A stretch of DNA of 64,000 bases, taken from positions 200,001 to 264,000 of the forward strand of contig JAODUP010000051.1 in the NCBI GenBank assembly GCA_025642065.1, given 5' to 3'. Each line of letters opens with the position of its first letter. The stretch's first letter is position 1. The translations under genes were made by a program, and so were the position numbers. Source of the DNA: Paralvinella palmiformis (lineage: Eukaryota > Annelida > Polychaeta > Terebellida > Alvinellidae). The notes beneath the pieces are model-generated. The model had not been told where the DNA came from and did not search any database. It saw nothing but the letters and a program-made list of their open reading frames with translations. Below are positions 59,101-60,020 of this stretch, piece by piece.

Positions 59101-59930
59101 TTCAGTGTACAGGTATGTTGACAGTTACTGTTTGACTAATTCCATATTTGCAATCCAGGTACATAAGATCCCTCTCTCGCTGCTTTACTTGGCTTGTTAA
59201 AGGTGGAAAATCAGGATCTTCATTTTGTAAAACTCAGGGTTAGTTTCTCGTTTATCTAGGATAAAGTTTAGAATTTGTTTGATACAGTTACCTGTTTTGT
59301 TATGAAGTGCGTGGTTTTACTGTTATAATTATGATTACAAGTTCGACAGATTTGTTTGGATTGTGTCCTTCATTATAAAAGTGGGAGGAATGGATCACAT
59401 GTCAATTTCATGTTTTCGGTAGATGATAGGTTTATTCTGAAGCAGATGTCACGTTATGAGGTGCATTCATTTGTTAAGTTTGCACCTCATTACTTCAGCT
59501 ATATTACAAAGGCTCAGATTGAACAGGTAAGTGACGTTTAGAACTAAAACATACTTTTTGGAAAACATTGTGTGTGTGTGTGTGTGTGTGCAAGAACAAT
59601 TCCTACTTTAATAAACAGATACTGTAATAAAGCAGTTTTCATTATTAAAAGAAATGTACTAAACTCTGGTAACTGCAATGTTTTTTTCTTACTTTGTTAT
59701 TTCAGAAGCCAACTGTTTTAGCCAAGATACTTGGTGTCTATAGGATTGGATATCGTAACTCTCAGACATCGTCAGAGAGTAAACAAGACTTACTCGTCAT
59801 GGAGAACCTGTTCTATGACCGTGAGATTACACAGGTTTGTAGTGTAAAATAAGAGATGTGTTTGGTTTTATCCTGTAGAATACTGTTAGGGAGTGATGTA
59901 CAGAATTATTTTACTTATATCAGCTATTTT

Positions 59931-59961
<31 letters not shown>

Positions 59962-59980
59962 AAACCAAAAGCTATTTTTT

Positions 59981-60020
<40 letters not shown>
